Source: Pictodentalium vernedei
Taxonomy: Eukaryota > Mollusca > Scaphopoda > Dentaliida > Dentaliidae
Direction: 5' to 3'
Assembly: GCA_031216915.1 (NCBI GenBank)
Contig: CM062289.1
Location: 248,807,187-248,871,186 of the forward strand
Length of the DNA: 64,000 nt
The notes under the pieces were generated by a model that made no database searches, was not told the DNA's origin, and saw only the letters and a program-made list of their open reading frames with translations. The position numbers were made by a program, and so were the translations under genes. Below, in pieces: positions 43,871 to 55,566 of the stretch (the stretch's first letter is position 1; every line of letters begins with the position of its first letter).

Positions 43871-44727
43871 TCCGATGTCATTAGATCTCACAAAAATGCG
43901 ACAGAATCTCCACAATGAGATGCCAATAGCCGAAGGGTTCCGAACACATCACTTAACCATTAACTTCTCCAGAAAAAATCCGAAATGGCAGCCAATATGG
44001 CGGCCGGAAGTAGCAAATTTATGGATTTTTACAATTTTTTTCGAAATAATCTGCTATAAGTGCCCAATGACTGTCCAAGATTCATTCCTCGCGCATATAA
44101 ATGATGCAAATTGATAGCTCCATGATATTTGATGACAATCAGAGGTATCAATGGTGCATATGAACGGGAAAATGATTATCAAATCTATGAAGTGAAAAAG
44201 TCGTCAAAATAAGATTTCCTGCCATATAATACAAGAAATCACAAAAATTGTTAGAAAACTCGGCTTGTGATTCGTAGACTTGGAGATGTCTCCCCAATTT
44301 AGTTCTCAACCTCGATTTATATCATTTACGCATTGGATTCACCAGAAAATACCCGAATTTCCACCAAAATGACGCCGAAAGTAGTAAAATTGTGGATTTT
44401 GATATTTTTTGCGAATGAAGTCTATACCAGTATGCCCCGGCTGCCAACATACATTTTGCTGGACATAAAAACTATGCAAAATTATAGTGCAATGATATTA
44501 ACTACATTTTGAGGAATAATGGAAACAAATGAGCAGGAGAAAAACCGATATCGCAGACTATGAAGTGAAAAAAATGTCAAAACTGGATTTCAACCTAATA
44601 CCAGAAATCCCAAATATGGTCACATAGCCAGCCTGATGAGATGCAGAGTGAGAGATGTTTTATCTACTAAGTATTCAATCTGGAATTTATCAAGAAAAGA
44701 TCAACATGGTCACCGATATCCTCATCC
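43871..44727. repeat. diverged ~330 bp repeats between arm and gene
   Basis: Two to three diverged units (about 43,890, 44,280 and 44,640) share phrases like CCAGAAAATACCCGAA / CCAGAAAAAATCCGAA, AATATGGCGGCCGGAAGTAG, and CTATGAAGTGAAAAA. A related CGGCGGCCATATTGGATTTT occurs inverted at about 56,655. No gene. Confidence 0.55.
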
Positions 44728-47700
44728 TCACGGTCCATCTGGATCATTAGACTGATTCACCGTGACATCAATTGCTGAAACTGTTTGTACATTGCAACAT
44801 TCAATTGTTGCATTACACGCACAGAATATTGTGCATGCCAAGTGAGAGGGATAGCATCCACACCTGCTAGTTTTGCAAGGATGTTTGCTGGAACAGGAAC
44901 AACGTACCATACGCAAAACAGAGTTGGGGCCACCGGTATACCACTTGGTAGAGTTAAGGGTGATAACGTTTTCGAGACTTCATCTCTGACGAATCCGAAC
45001 TCCCTAGGATCAAGATCTGGTGGAGCTGGGTCTAAGGCATGTTTCCACGTGCATACCTGAAGATGGGCACGTTTTACATTCTCTGTGAATGCTTCGGTTG
45101 TTGGGGGCAGGGTACATAAAGGAGGAACTTTTGTGGCACCCTTCTTGCCTATTTGCGATTTCCGAACACTGATTCGCGATTCTGACATGGTGCCCATATC
45201 CTTGCAACCATAGCATGAAGATATGAATCGTGTAGCTTGATGAAGTACTTCCGACCAAGGGGCATTGACACAGCCAACGGACGTTAGAGAAGTTTCGCCG
45301 GATCTCAAGACTTTCAACATACGACCTTTTCCAATTCCAAAACAACCACCAACTGTGTCGCAGCCAGAGATAGCATGGGCGGCAAGCAAGTTTGGTATGG
45401 TACTTCTAGGTTCTTCAACGGTCGCTGCAATATCAACAACTGACTTCCCCTTTATTGGGGATTCCATGAACATACTACATGACAGATTTTGTTCGAGATA
45501 GTGATGTAGAAGCAATGTGTATACATCTGTGTCGTCTGCAAGAACTATCACATTGTCGTGGTCATCAGCAGCTCTGATGGCTTGCTGAACGATTATGTTA
45601 TCTGCTTCTTCGTGCATAGTTTCCATGTCACGTCTCTCAATAACTATACCTCTATCGATTTCAATGGGTGAAGCGTCCTGGCCAGTAACAAATAGCGCGT
45701 GTTGTTGAGTGTTATCAACAGCAAACTGTGTGTCACGTCTGAAATGATCAACAATAATGCTTATCAACTGTTTCTTATTTTCAGTTACCATGAGAACCAA
45801 TTTCTGAGAAGGTAATGGTGACGTTGCGGTCAACGTGAATTTCCGACAACAAGCTTCACCACTTCTTTTTGCCCTAGTCGTACATTTAGTACTGAATTCA
45901 TTGTATCTGTCAAACACAAGATATGTATCTCCAACCAATAACCGACGCTTTGCATGCTCTTGAAATCGCTGGACAAAATCGTTCACGTTCGGGTGACATA
46001 ATTTATTGGGAGCAGGCCAATGGGGTATCCAAAGAAGTGCACACCCGTCTATAATAGTGCACGTTGACACATTGATATCAGACTCAGACATGTCGGTGTT
46101 TGGAATCATAACTGCGGTATCAGATTTCATGACCGATTTAGATTTGGATATCCACATGTCACCATTGTCATTGAAAAGAGCTGTTGGAATGGGTGATAAC
46201 TCGTATGAGAGTATATCATTTATACTAATTTTCCTGGAGCTGGCTTGAAGTCCCATCACCCGAGAGTAAATCAGATTGCTGTCACATGTTTTGTGCTCGC
46301 CAAACTTGACTGACTTTTTCATAACTGCCATTGTTTCAACGGGCCTTGATATAGTACAATAGAACCCACTCGGCAGTTTCTTCTCGAAATCAGTCAACGT
46401 CTGTCTACCAAGTGTTACAGCCATGTCCAAGTTCACAGTGCGATTAGCATGCTGACCACTGACAATATTGACTATCTCATCCGGGTGTTGCTTGGGTTCA
46501 AGGGGGTGTATGATTGTCGCGAGTTTGTTTCTAAGTCCCTCACGATCAGCGCAATCAGCAGCAATTATCGCAGTCATCTCCTCTTTGTGTTCGAGCACTG
46601 CTCGATTCGCGACGTCTGATTCCCTAACCTCCGCGAGACCATTCAAAAGTTGATCACAATTGTGAAGGCTTAATGCCCACACTTTCAGAGTTTCTGGTTT
46701 TAATGTGATGCCAATGATGCCAGACTTACCATGGCCATAACGCATGAAAGGGGATTCGATATACATATCGCTCCAAATGCCATTCCAAATGCCATCAACA
46801 TGTCTCATCACATGTGATCCCTTCAGAAATTGTGTCAACACTTCTTGTGGAAGTCGTTCCATGTCCCTCAGATAATACAAGCCATATCTAGCATAGTTGA
46901 CATGGCCGGATGCAAAGAAGTAAGGGAGCATTTGTTTTACAGTTACCAAATGTAAGGGCCAGTCCCCTTCCCTCTCAGCCCTTACGCACTTAATCATTAT
47001 AAGAACTGGTCTTATGAAGCAGTCCACCCAAACCTTGCAAGTCATGCTCTGGTCTGATATTTCACTCAATGTGTCAATGAAATCTTCCGGGCAGACAACA
47101 TCATCTCTACTGACGATATCTCTAAGCAGCTCTTCTGCCAACAACCGAAATGCGCGCATATTTTGAGGAAACTTCTTCCCGCTTAGCATTTTGGCTACTC
47201 CGCCGAACACAGACTCAAGAATTTCAGATAAACCCGTGTTCTCCATCAAGTTGCCAATAGCACCAAGAAAACTCATTAACATATGCATGCCTCCCAACAT
47301 CGGAATCAATGTTCCGAAGTGATCGTGATTTGACCACAGAACATCCAACGCTACTTTATATAGCTGTTGATCAGCAGTCAATAAAGTATATTTCTGCCCA
47401 GTCAACTCAGTTAGACGCATTGCATCTAACATGGCGGTTGAAATTGTATCTGGATCAACCGGTGGCATGTCAATCAATGGTTAGTACACAGCCTTCGTCT
47501 ATGGTTGAGGGGATTGCCCACTTTGTCGGGATGACCTGGTGTTGTAGCCATTGAACTCAGGACAGTTAGGTTTCGTTACAATATCCTTCAAAAATTCAAG
47601 GTCATTCTCCAACGCCCTTCGTTCTGCCATGACCATGCGAACCAATACTTGGAGCTGAGGTACTTCTTTGCGGATTAAGTAATGAGGGACTTCTGGCTTC

Positions 47701-48777
47701 TTTGGTACATCGAACGTTGACTTTTCAGTGTTGTAATCAACTGGTTTAGCCATGTCGAGTTTAGTGACTCTCGGTATCATTGGAGAGGGAGAATCTCTCT
47801 TCGTGCTAGGTTGCGTCATCAAAACTGCCAACGAGTGTGTGCTGAGCTTGCCGTTTTGTGAAGATATATCGGCATCGAAGTTATCAACAACAAACTGTAT
47901 CAACCCATCTTCCGAAGTAGTGATTGTGGTCAGGTTGTTACTCTTTGAGGCGAGTACGGCTGCCGATTTTTTAAACCGTAACAACTCATCATACGTGCAT
48001 GTTACTCCAAAGTCGTTCAAGGACTTGACCAATTCCTTTGAATCGCGGAGTAATACAGCTAAACTAATTTGCAATGGTGTAGGGACACCTTTGATGGCAG
48101 AAGTTATCATATTACCTATCATAAGTGCCGTAAGTGTGTTGTCAAGTTTTGGCGATAAGCTACCAAGAAAGTCTGTTACAGTTTGACTTGAATACTCGAA
48201 AAGGGTGGTCTTATCTAAAGTTGACTTGGAATTGTTCCCATCTAGTTCAATGTTTTCGACATCCTTAGAAATTTCTGTGCAAAGAGTCTTCATGGCCACG
48301 GGGACATAATTTTTGAAATCACTATCAATTCTCAGGAGCGAACCCACTCGAGATCTGATTGCAATTATTGTAGCGATGGACGGTGAGCTGTGGAGCAATA
48401 ATTCTTCGTTGAAGAAATCTGGCAATTTGGAGACAAGGAGCCTCCGAGACAGACTCTCTCCGCCATTTTCAGCACAGATTCCATGCAATTCAACAGAACT
48501 CCAACTGAGAGAGTTGTCTTTCTTCATAAAATCTAAAACAGCTTGGAGGGGTGGTTCGATATCGGGTGGAGCAACTGATAATGCTGCCGATCTTTTGCTT
48601 GCAACGACTGATCTTTCTCCCATGAACGACTGACGACAATCAGAATGGTAGCGAGCGTCAGCTGCGCGCAAATCACTAACAGCCTGATTGACTCTAATGC
48701 GGACTTCAATGGACCAATTGTCACTACGGTCGTCGCACTTCTGAAGAATTTCCGCTTTCGGTGTGGAGGTACCTTGT
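44728..48777 (-). pseudogene. XPG/FEN1-like nuclease with CXC domain, main part
   Basis: One reading frame covers 48,777-47,478 and 47,477-44,757. It is broken by TAG (47,499-47,501) and TAA 15 bases further on, after which PLIDMPPVDPD continues in phase. N-terminal end: LRAADARYHSDCRQSF. Nuclease-like core, numbered from 47,477: YLVFDRYNEFSTK near residue 520 (like the XPG N-region VFDG), EEAD near 620 and VLADDTDVYTLLL near 645 (like the XPG I-region acidic residues), HAISGCDTVGG and FGIGKGRMLKVL at 700-720 (like the GCDY/GIG helix-turn-helix). At about 44,925 one base is missing; the shifted frame then gives LRMVRCSCSSKHPCKTSRCG and further cysteines to 44,728, a tesmin/TSO1-like CXC domain. 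It likely cuts or binds DNA as part of a transposon (inference). The transposon class is uncertain. Confidence 0.75.
47478..47501 (-). other. two in-frame stop codons inside the nuclease gene
   Basis: Minus-strand TAG at 47,501-47,499, four to five codons, then TAA, then CCA TTG ATT GAC ATG in the same frame as both neighbouring long frames (390 and 906 codons). The second long frame therefore need not start at the TTG at 47,477; it is the continuation of the first. Confidence 0.85.
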
Positions 48778-48814
48778 TAGTCTGTGTGAAACACACAGAC
48801 TGTTGTTTTTGCAC

Positions 48815-48932
48815 GGTTTCTTTTTCTTTTTTTTTTCTTTTTTTTTCTTTTTTTTCTTCTTCTTCTTCTTCTTTTTCTTCTTCTTCTTCTTCTTCTTCTT
48901 CTTCTTCTTCTTCTTCTTCTTCTTCTTCTTCT
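48815..48932 (+). repeat. TTC/TTTC microsatellite
   Basis: A T- and TTTC-rich run, then about 25 TTC units. It gives long poly-Glu, poly-Arg and poly-Phe/Ser frames on both strands that are not genes. The same position holds GAA units in the inverted copy (62,224-62,318), and only a short tract in copy 3 (57,618-57,668). Confidence 0.95.
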
Positions 48933-49049
48933 CCTGTCTTCTGTCTTCTCATCACTTTTTTGTCCGCAAGATAACTCGAAAACGAATTGCCCTATCTCGT
49001 TGATTTTGGGCATGCTGATAGACAGCCACAAGTTCTTGGCCACCTATGT

Positions 49050-51120
49050 TTTTCAGATTCCTGGGGTGTCAGGGGTGCCTGTAGGGGTGTTTTGAAAGTG
49101 GGTCACGCCCATATCTCAGGCGTAGTATGACCTACAGACCTGGGACCAACACTAAATGAGTCGACATTCGACGGAGGTTCAAAATATGGGTCAAGGTCAC
49201 GGAGGTCATCTAGGGGTCATTGAGTGCATTTTTCAGAATTGCTGGAAATCACATTTTTTGACCCCCTAAAGTATTCCTGACGTACACACATGCATTTTGA
49301 CGTAAAAAAGTGGGCGTGGCCAAAATTTTTGAAAATGGGTCACGCTCATATCTCAAGCATGGTATGATGTATGGACCTGGGACCAACACCAAATGAGTCG
49401 ACACTCGATGGAGATTCAAAATATGGGTCAAGGTCACGGAGGTCACCTAGGGGTCATTAAGTGCATTTTTCAGAATTGCTAGAAATCACATTTTTTGACC
49501 CCCTAAAGCATTCCTGACATACACACATGCATTTTGACGTAAAAAAAGTGGGCGTGGCCAAAATTTTTGAAAGTGGCTTCACGCTCATATCTCAAGCATG
49601 GTATGACGTATGGACCTGGGACCAACACCAAATGAGTCGACACTCGATGGAGATTCAAAATATGGGTCAAGGTCACGGAGGTCACCTAGGGGTCATTAAG
49701 TGCATTTTTCATAATTGCTAGAAATCACATTTTTTGACCCCCTAAAGCATTCCTGACATACACACATGCATTTTGACGTAAAAAAAGTGGGCGTGGCCAA
49801 AATTTTTGAAAGTGGGTCACGCTCATATCTCAAGCATGATATGACGTATGGACTTGGGACCAACACCAAATGAGTCGACACTCGATGGAGATTCAAAATA
49901 TGGGTCAAGGTCACGGATGTCACCTAGGGGTCATTAAATGCATTTTTCAGAATTGCTAGAAATCACATTTTTTGACCCCTATAACATTCCTGACATGCAC
50001 ACATGCATTTTGACGTAAAAAAAGTGGGCGTGGCCAAAATTTTTGAAAGTGGGTCACGCTCATAACTGAAGCATGGTATGACGTATGGACCTGGGACCAA
50101 CACAAATGAGTCGACACTCGATGGAGATTCAAAATATGGGTCAAGGTCACGGATGTCACCTAGGGGTCATTAAGTGCATTTTTCATAATTGCTAGAAATC
50201 ACATTTTTGACCCCCTAAAGCATTCCTGACATACACAGATGCATTTTGACGTAAAAAAAGTGGGCGTGGCCAAAACTTTTGAATGTGGGTCACGCTCATA
50301 TCTCAAGCATGGTATGACGTATGGACCTGGGATCAACACCAAATGAGTCGACACTCGATGGAGATTCAGAATATGGGTCAAGGTCATGGAGGTCACCTAG
50401 GGGTTATTAAGTGCATTTTTTATAATTGCTAGAAATCACATTTTTTGACACCCTAAAGCATTCCTGACATACACACATGCATTTTGACGTAAAAAAAGTG
50501 GGCGTGGCAAACATTTTTGAAAGTTGTTCACGCTCATATCTCAAGCATGGTATGACGTATGGACCTGGGACCAACACCAAATGAGTCGACACTCGATGGA
50601 GATTCAAAATATGGGTCAAGGTCACCGAAGTCACTGAGGGGTCAATGAGTGCATTTTTCATAATTGCTGGAAATCACATTTTTTGACCTCCAAATGCTTC
50701 CCCAAAATTCAGATGTGCATTTTTTCATGAAGAAAGTGGGCGTGGCCAAATTTTTGAAAGTGGGTCACGCTCATATCTCAAGCATGGTGTGATGCATGGA
50801 CCTGGAGCCAACACTAAATAAGTTGACACTTGATGGAGGTTCAAAAATGTGGGTCAAGGTTACGGATGTCACTTGTGGTCATTGAGTGCATTTTTTCAGA
50901 ATTGCTGGAAATCACATTTTTTGACTCTCTAAAGCATTCCTGAAGTCCATACATCCATTTTTACGTAAAAAGTTGGTGTGGCCAAAATTTTTGAAAGTGG
51001 GTCATGCTCATATTTCAAGCATGGTATGTATCGACCTTGGACCAATACCAAACGAGTCGACACTCGATGGAGATTCAAAATTTGGGCCAAGGTCGAACAG
51101 GAGTCACGAGGGCTATTACC
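49050..51120. repeat. ~236 bp tandem array, about nine units
   Basis: Every unit has GTGGGCGTGGCCAAAATTTT, GGGTCACGCTCATATCTCAA, ACCAACACCAAATGAGTCGA, CAAAATATGGGTCAAGGTCA and CACATTTTTTGACCCCCTAA. TTTTTGACCCC recurs at about 49,256, 49,494, 49,732, 49,968, 50,204, 50,441 and 50,677. Middle units are nearly identical and outer ones diverged. Each unit holds several GGTCA half-sites. The 60-84 codon minus-strand frames are unit-length artefacts. Confidence 0.9.
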
Positions 51121-51341
51121 AGAATTGCTGGAAATCATATTTTTGAACCTCCTTGTGCATTCCCTTGATTGGTCCTTTTGAATACTGTGAAGATATATAC
51201 CTTATCTGGTTTCTTGGAAAAAATTAACTGATTTTTGAATGAATATCTATAAATACTGTCATTGAAAACCTATTTTTTATTTCTTTAAAACTATTTTATC
51301 CCCAAAATAAGCCTCTAAAGTATTCCCATTACATTCATAGA

Positions 51342-51683
51342 GGGGCACGGTGGCTAAGCAGTTAGAGGTGCAGGCTGCAAGCCGAGAGGTTCTCAGTTCG
51401 AATCCTATCTGCGGCAACTGTCTTGTGTCTTTGGGCAAAAACACTTCACCCCCATTGCCCACATAATGGCATAGTGATGTTGTGTACTAAGACATACTGC
51501 ATGCCGATGATACACTTGCACTAACCCTGCTTGTGTGGAGTTAGCATGTTGGGGATCCAGACAGTTGCTTGTTGTTGTTGTTTGGTGGTTCTCTGTGTTC
51601 TCTGGTTTCCTCCATCCGTAAAAACTGAACGACACGAGGCGGGCCTAGCTGTTGAAGTGTCGTTAAACCCCAATAAATTAATA
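51342..51683 (+). mobile_element. tRNA-derived SINE, full length with TSD
   Basis: 342 bp flanked by an 11 bp duplication ACATTCATAGA (51,331-51,341 and 51,684-51,694). Pol III A box TGGCTAAGCAG (51,351-51,361) and B box AGTTCGAATCC (51,395-51,405). The body shares its blocks with all other SINEs here, and the tail is AACCCCAATAAATTAAT. This is the reference copy for the family in this window. Confidence 0.92.
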
Positions 51684-52080
51684 ACATTCATAGAATGTCT
51701 TCTATGCACTGTTTGTCAACATGATAACCCAAATACAATCAATCCTATCTCAATGTTTTTGGTATACTGATAGAGTGCCTGCCATTGGTACTTGGTCATC
51801 TATGATTTGGAGGCATGTGGGGCCTTCGGGCTCTAGATGTTAAAAATATGTTTACAACATTTACTGGGAAATGAGTTAGCTGAAGCAGTAACCATTATCT
51901 AAAACAGAAATCTCAAGAGAGAAAGCTGAGATAGAATTCTTTGTTACATTGAACAGCACTGTATATTTATGTTGTATCATGTTACAAAACTTCAGTCTCA
52001 GTCATTGAAGAGAGAGAGAAACCTTCACTTTTCAAAGCATTTTTTTTAAAAATCTATTTATTCTCAATCATAACTCAAGA

Positions 52081-52996
52081 TTGAGAGGTTTTGGGATGGA
52101 GTGGTGTGTGGCTTTCTCGAAACACCTATCACAGTTACAAAGTCATAAAATGGAATATTTGAATGGTCAGATTTTAACCCTCTTAATACTTCGATGTGAG
52201 TAAAAAAATATCTTTAATATAACTCATGGCTACAGAATGTTTTTCACTCTCTTTTCTGAAACATTTAATTCTATGTGGAATGGGACACCTTTTCAGTGTG
52301 CTTTCCAAACCAAGGGATTCTTAACCCTTTAGCCAATATAACGGCAAAAACCGGTCAGCTTTATACACAGAAATGTCTATTCAGTTTTAATTACTTTTTC
52401 ATTTTTGCTTGAAAAACATAGCTTATGACCCTTCATTGGAATGAGCTCATTTTTTAAAGGATTATTTATTTATTGGTGTTTAATGTCACATATTTCTGCA
52501 CATTGGTTTACCATGACCAGGACAGTTTTACGGGCGAGGTTTGAGAGGTTTTGGGATGGAGTGGTGTGTGGCTTTCTCGAAACACCTATCACAGTTACAA
52601 AGTCATAAAATGGAATATTTGAATGGTCAGATTTTAACCCTCTTAATACTTCGATGTGAGTAAAAAAATATCTTTAATATAACTCATGGCTACAGAATGT
52701 TTTTCACTCTCTTTTCTGAAACATTTAATTCTATGTGGAATGGGACACCTTTTCAGTGTGCTTTCCAAACCAAGGGATTCTTAACCCTTTAGCCAATATA
52801 ACGGCAAAAACCGGTCAGCTTTATACACAGAAATGTCTATTCAGTTTTAATTACTTTTTCATTTTTGCTTGAAAAACATAGCTTATGACCCTTCATTGGA
52901 ATGAGCTCATTTTTTAAAGGATTATTTATTTATTGGTGTTTAATGTCACATATTTCTGCACATTGGTTTACCATGACCAGGACAGTTTTACGGGCG
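52081..52996 (+). repeat. 460 bp tandem duplication
   Basis: 52,081-52,536 and 52,541-52,996 appear identical over about 456 bp (TTGAGAGGTTTTGGGATGGA through GACAGTTTTACGGGCG). The repeated unit includes the 3' ends of a minus-strand SINE, so the duplication followed SINE insertion. Its sameness means it is very recent or an assembly artefact. Confidence 0.95.
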
Positions 52997-53247
52997 GAGA
53001 AAGCCAGAGTACCTGGGGAGAACCTCCGGGCAACAGCGAGCAACTATCAGATTCTCCACATACTAACTCCACACAAGCAGGGTTAGCATTGGTTGAATAC
53101 AGGTGCACCATCGATGTGCAGTACGCTTTAGTACACATCGCCACCATGCACCCACGTGGGCAATGGGGTGAAGTGTCTTGCCCAAGGACAGAGTGAGGAC
53201 GCTCGACTTGCAGCCTGCACCTCTGCCAACTCAGCCACTGCGCCCCC
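52921..53247 (-). mobile_element. tRNA-derived SINE, internal deletion
   Basis: Minus-strand body and tail match the reference SINE. The head region near 53,200-53,247 keeps the A-box side (GCCAACTCAGCCACTGCGCC on the plus strand), but the B-box segment is missing. A second copy of only its 3' end lies at 52,461-52,536 because of the tandem duplication. Confidence 0.85.
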
Positions 53248-53253
53248 ATTTAA

Positions 53254-53784
53254 CCCTTTACCCAACGGAGACGATAGCAAAATTTATTATTTCAAATATC
53301 ATTTTTTTTCAAATTTTCCAAACAATTTCAACAAAACCATATCATGGGACCCCTCGTTGGAACTAATATTTTTTCAACTTCTCAATTTGCATATTACGCG
53401 GGCGGATGTGGCCGATTCGTTGGGTAAAGGTTTTTTTTATTTTTATTGGTGTTTTAAGGTCACATATTTCTGCACAATGGCTAACCATGACCGTGACAGT
53501 TTTACGGGTGGAGGAAGCCGGAGTACCCGGAGAGAACCACCGAGCAACGGCGAGCAACTGTCAGCTCCCCAACATACCAACTCCACACAAGCAGGGTTAG
53601 CATTGGTTGAAGACAGGTGCACCATCGACGTACAGTACGCCTTAGTACACATCGTCACCGTGCCCCCACGTGGGCAATGGGGGTGAAGTGTCTTGCCCAA
53701 GGACACAACGCGGTTGCCGCAGGTGGGATTCGAACCGAGGACCTCTCGGCTTTCAGCCTGAGCCTCTACCATCTGGGTAAAGGG
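53254..53784. mobile_element. TTAA MITE carrying a SINE
   Basis: TTAA at 53,250-53,253 and 53,785-53,788. The ends are CCCTTTACCCAACGGAGACG and, inverted, CCCTTTACCCA; the copy of the right end before the SINE extends it to CCTTTACCCAACGAATCG. Without the SINE and its duplication the MITE is about 178 bp. Confidence 0.85.
53431..53773 (-). mobile_element. tRNA-derived SINE, full length with TSD
   Basis: It is flanked by the 10 bp duplication TGGGTAAAGG (53,421-53,430 and 53,774-53,783), which is part of the MITE end. On the minus strand the B box GGTTCGAATCC lies at 53,727-53,737, with an A-box-like TGGTAGAGGCT nearby. A plus-strand SINE scrap follows at 53,845-53,905. Confidence 0.9.
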
Positions 53785-55566
53785 TTAAAGGATTAAAATG
53801 GAATATTTAAAGCGAATATTTTAATCCTCTGAAAATCTTAATATGGGAGCACGGTCGGTGGCGCTGTGTACTAAAGCGTACTGCACTTCGATGGTGCACC
53901 TCTCTTCGAAGAAATCATTGAGAATAATGAAAACCATTTCCATTCTCACAGTGTTGTTCTGAACACACATGGATATAGATGGGACCTCGGTATTTTGACA
54001 ATGCCAAAAAGTCTTCAGACAGGCTCTTGGGGGTCTTCAAGGCCTTTCAACGTCTACATTCCAACATTACTGAACCTTTTTACTTGCAATATATTTTCCA
54101 GAGGTACCATGCATCACTTCATCATTGCCTTGCTAATATGGACATTTGCCATCATCTACAAATATGGCAGATCCTTAGTTGGTGGAGCCAATATTTATAA
54201 AGTAGTTTGTGCTCATACTTCAGGTTTAGTATGACCTATAGTAATGGTACCAACACCAAATGAGTTGAAACTTGCTGGAGGTTCAAAATGTGGTCCACCT
54301 CCATACGGTCAAGAGAGGTCATTAAATGCATACCTTTTCTTCCTATTGGGAATTTCATTTTATACCAGTTAATGCAGTTCTCAAATAAATGGTAGCGGCA
54401 GTAATGTCCATTTCTGATTCCTTGATCGAACCCTATATATGGTGTGCACATATATGCCTTTTCGGGTTTCTTAGAAAAATTGTTCTGATTCCTGTATGAA
54501 TATTTTCTCCATGAAAGAATTTCACAAAAAGCAGTGGGGAGAAAGCTGTGACTGTCACATACAATAACATGATCTATTTATTTAATCTCATTGTACAGAA
54601 TTAATTCCCAAACCAAGTTAATATAAAAACAAACAACTTGATAATGAAGAATTCCAGTGTACATGTAATTGTAAAACTACACTGGAGATTTGTTATTTAA
54701 ACCTATCACAATACTGTCAGGATGCCGGTAAAAGATGCAATACTGACATAGTTGAATGTTCTGTTAACTGTGTTAGTGCTATGACTGTTTAAAATTAATT
54801 TATTAGAGAAGTTCTAGTTTTATGTATGCCTTGTTTAGGTCACTAGATGCTATTTTAACAGCAGGCTTTCAAATGAGCTCTTGGGTTTTTTTAAGGTTTT
54901 TATGACAATATCTCCGGCATAGAGTCTATGCACCCTTTGTCAGCGCGACAACTCAAATACGGACCGTCCTATCTCTATGCATTTTGGCATACTGGTTAAC
55001 AATAACCAGTTTGCACTCATCTATGTTTTTTTCACCCGTTCGATCTGAATGTCAAATGACAGATCTGAAGTTGGTGGAGCTATTATTTCAAAGTGGGTTG
55101 CGCTCATTCTTCAGTGTAGATGTGGACATGGGACTACACCGACTGAGTTAAACATTGCTGGAGATTCAATATATGGTCCACCTGAATGAGGTCATCAAGT
55201 GCATATTATTCAGAAAGACTGGGAAATGCATTTACACCTTAATGTATTTCTAAAGTTTATGAATGTATTTCATCACTCAAATTCGTGGGCAGAGCCAAAA
55301 TTGTCCATTTCTGATTCGTGTATCGAACCCTTTAAATGCTGGTCACATATATGCCTTTTCTGGTTTCTTATAAAAATTGTTCTGATTCCTGTATGAATAT
55401 CTGTAAATACTGTTAACGAAAAACCCATTTCTGATTTGTTAAAAAATATTTTACACCAGAAGATAAGCCTCCATAAATTCTCTTTCTGTAGAGTTTATTC
55501 CTGATACTTTAACCCTTTTCACACAGGTTTGAATTTACTGGATGCAGTAAATTCTGTTTCTCTAGT

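Larger units (their letters stand above)
48778..55566 (-). mobile_element. hairpin-ended Helentron-like element, copy 1 (inside the gene)
   Basis: Plus-strand ends: TAGTCTGTGTGAAACACACA (hairpin AGTCTGTGTG/CACACAGACT) and GAATTTACT..AGTAAATTC with CTGTTTCTCTAGT. It lies between two T residues with no target duplication. It contains a TTC microsatellite, a ~236 bp array (49,050-51,120), a tail shared with the other copies (54,840-55,566), and later insertions between 51.3 and 53.8 kb. 54,117-54,480 matches 59,309-59,700 in copy 3. No enzyme gene. Hairpin ends, tandem core and T^T insertion fit non-autonomous Helentrons (inference). Confidence 0.75.

Noticed and set aside
45265-48633. Plus-strand frames of 78-144 codons at 45.3-48.6 kb
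   Set aside because: They are antisense shadows of the nuclease gene.
48533-49043. Long poly-Glu, poly-Arg, poly-Phe and poly-Ser reading frames (also 62,114-62,393)
   Set aside because: They are translations of the TTC/GAA microsatellite and its flanks in different frames.
49249-50661. Series of 60-84 codon proteins starting MTSVTLTHILNLHRVSTHL
   Set aside because: They are unit-length frames of the 236 bp array with the same stops in each unit; nothing suggests translation.
52321-52460. Another TTAA MITE (left end CCCTTTAGCCAATATAACGG)
   Set aside because: The left end looks right, but the right end is degenerate (TTTTTTAAAGGATTA) and no clean TTAA pair can be set.
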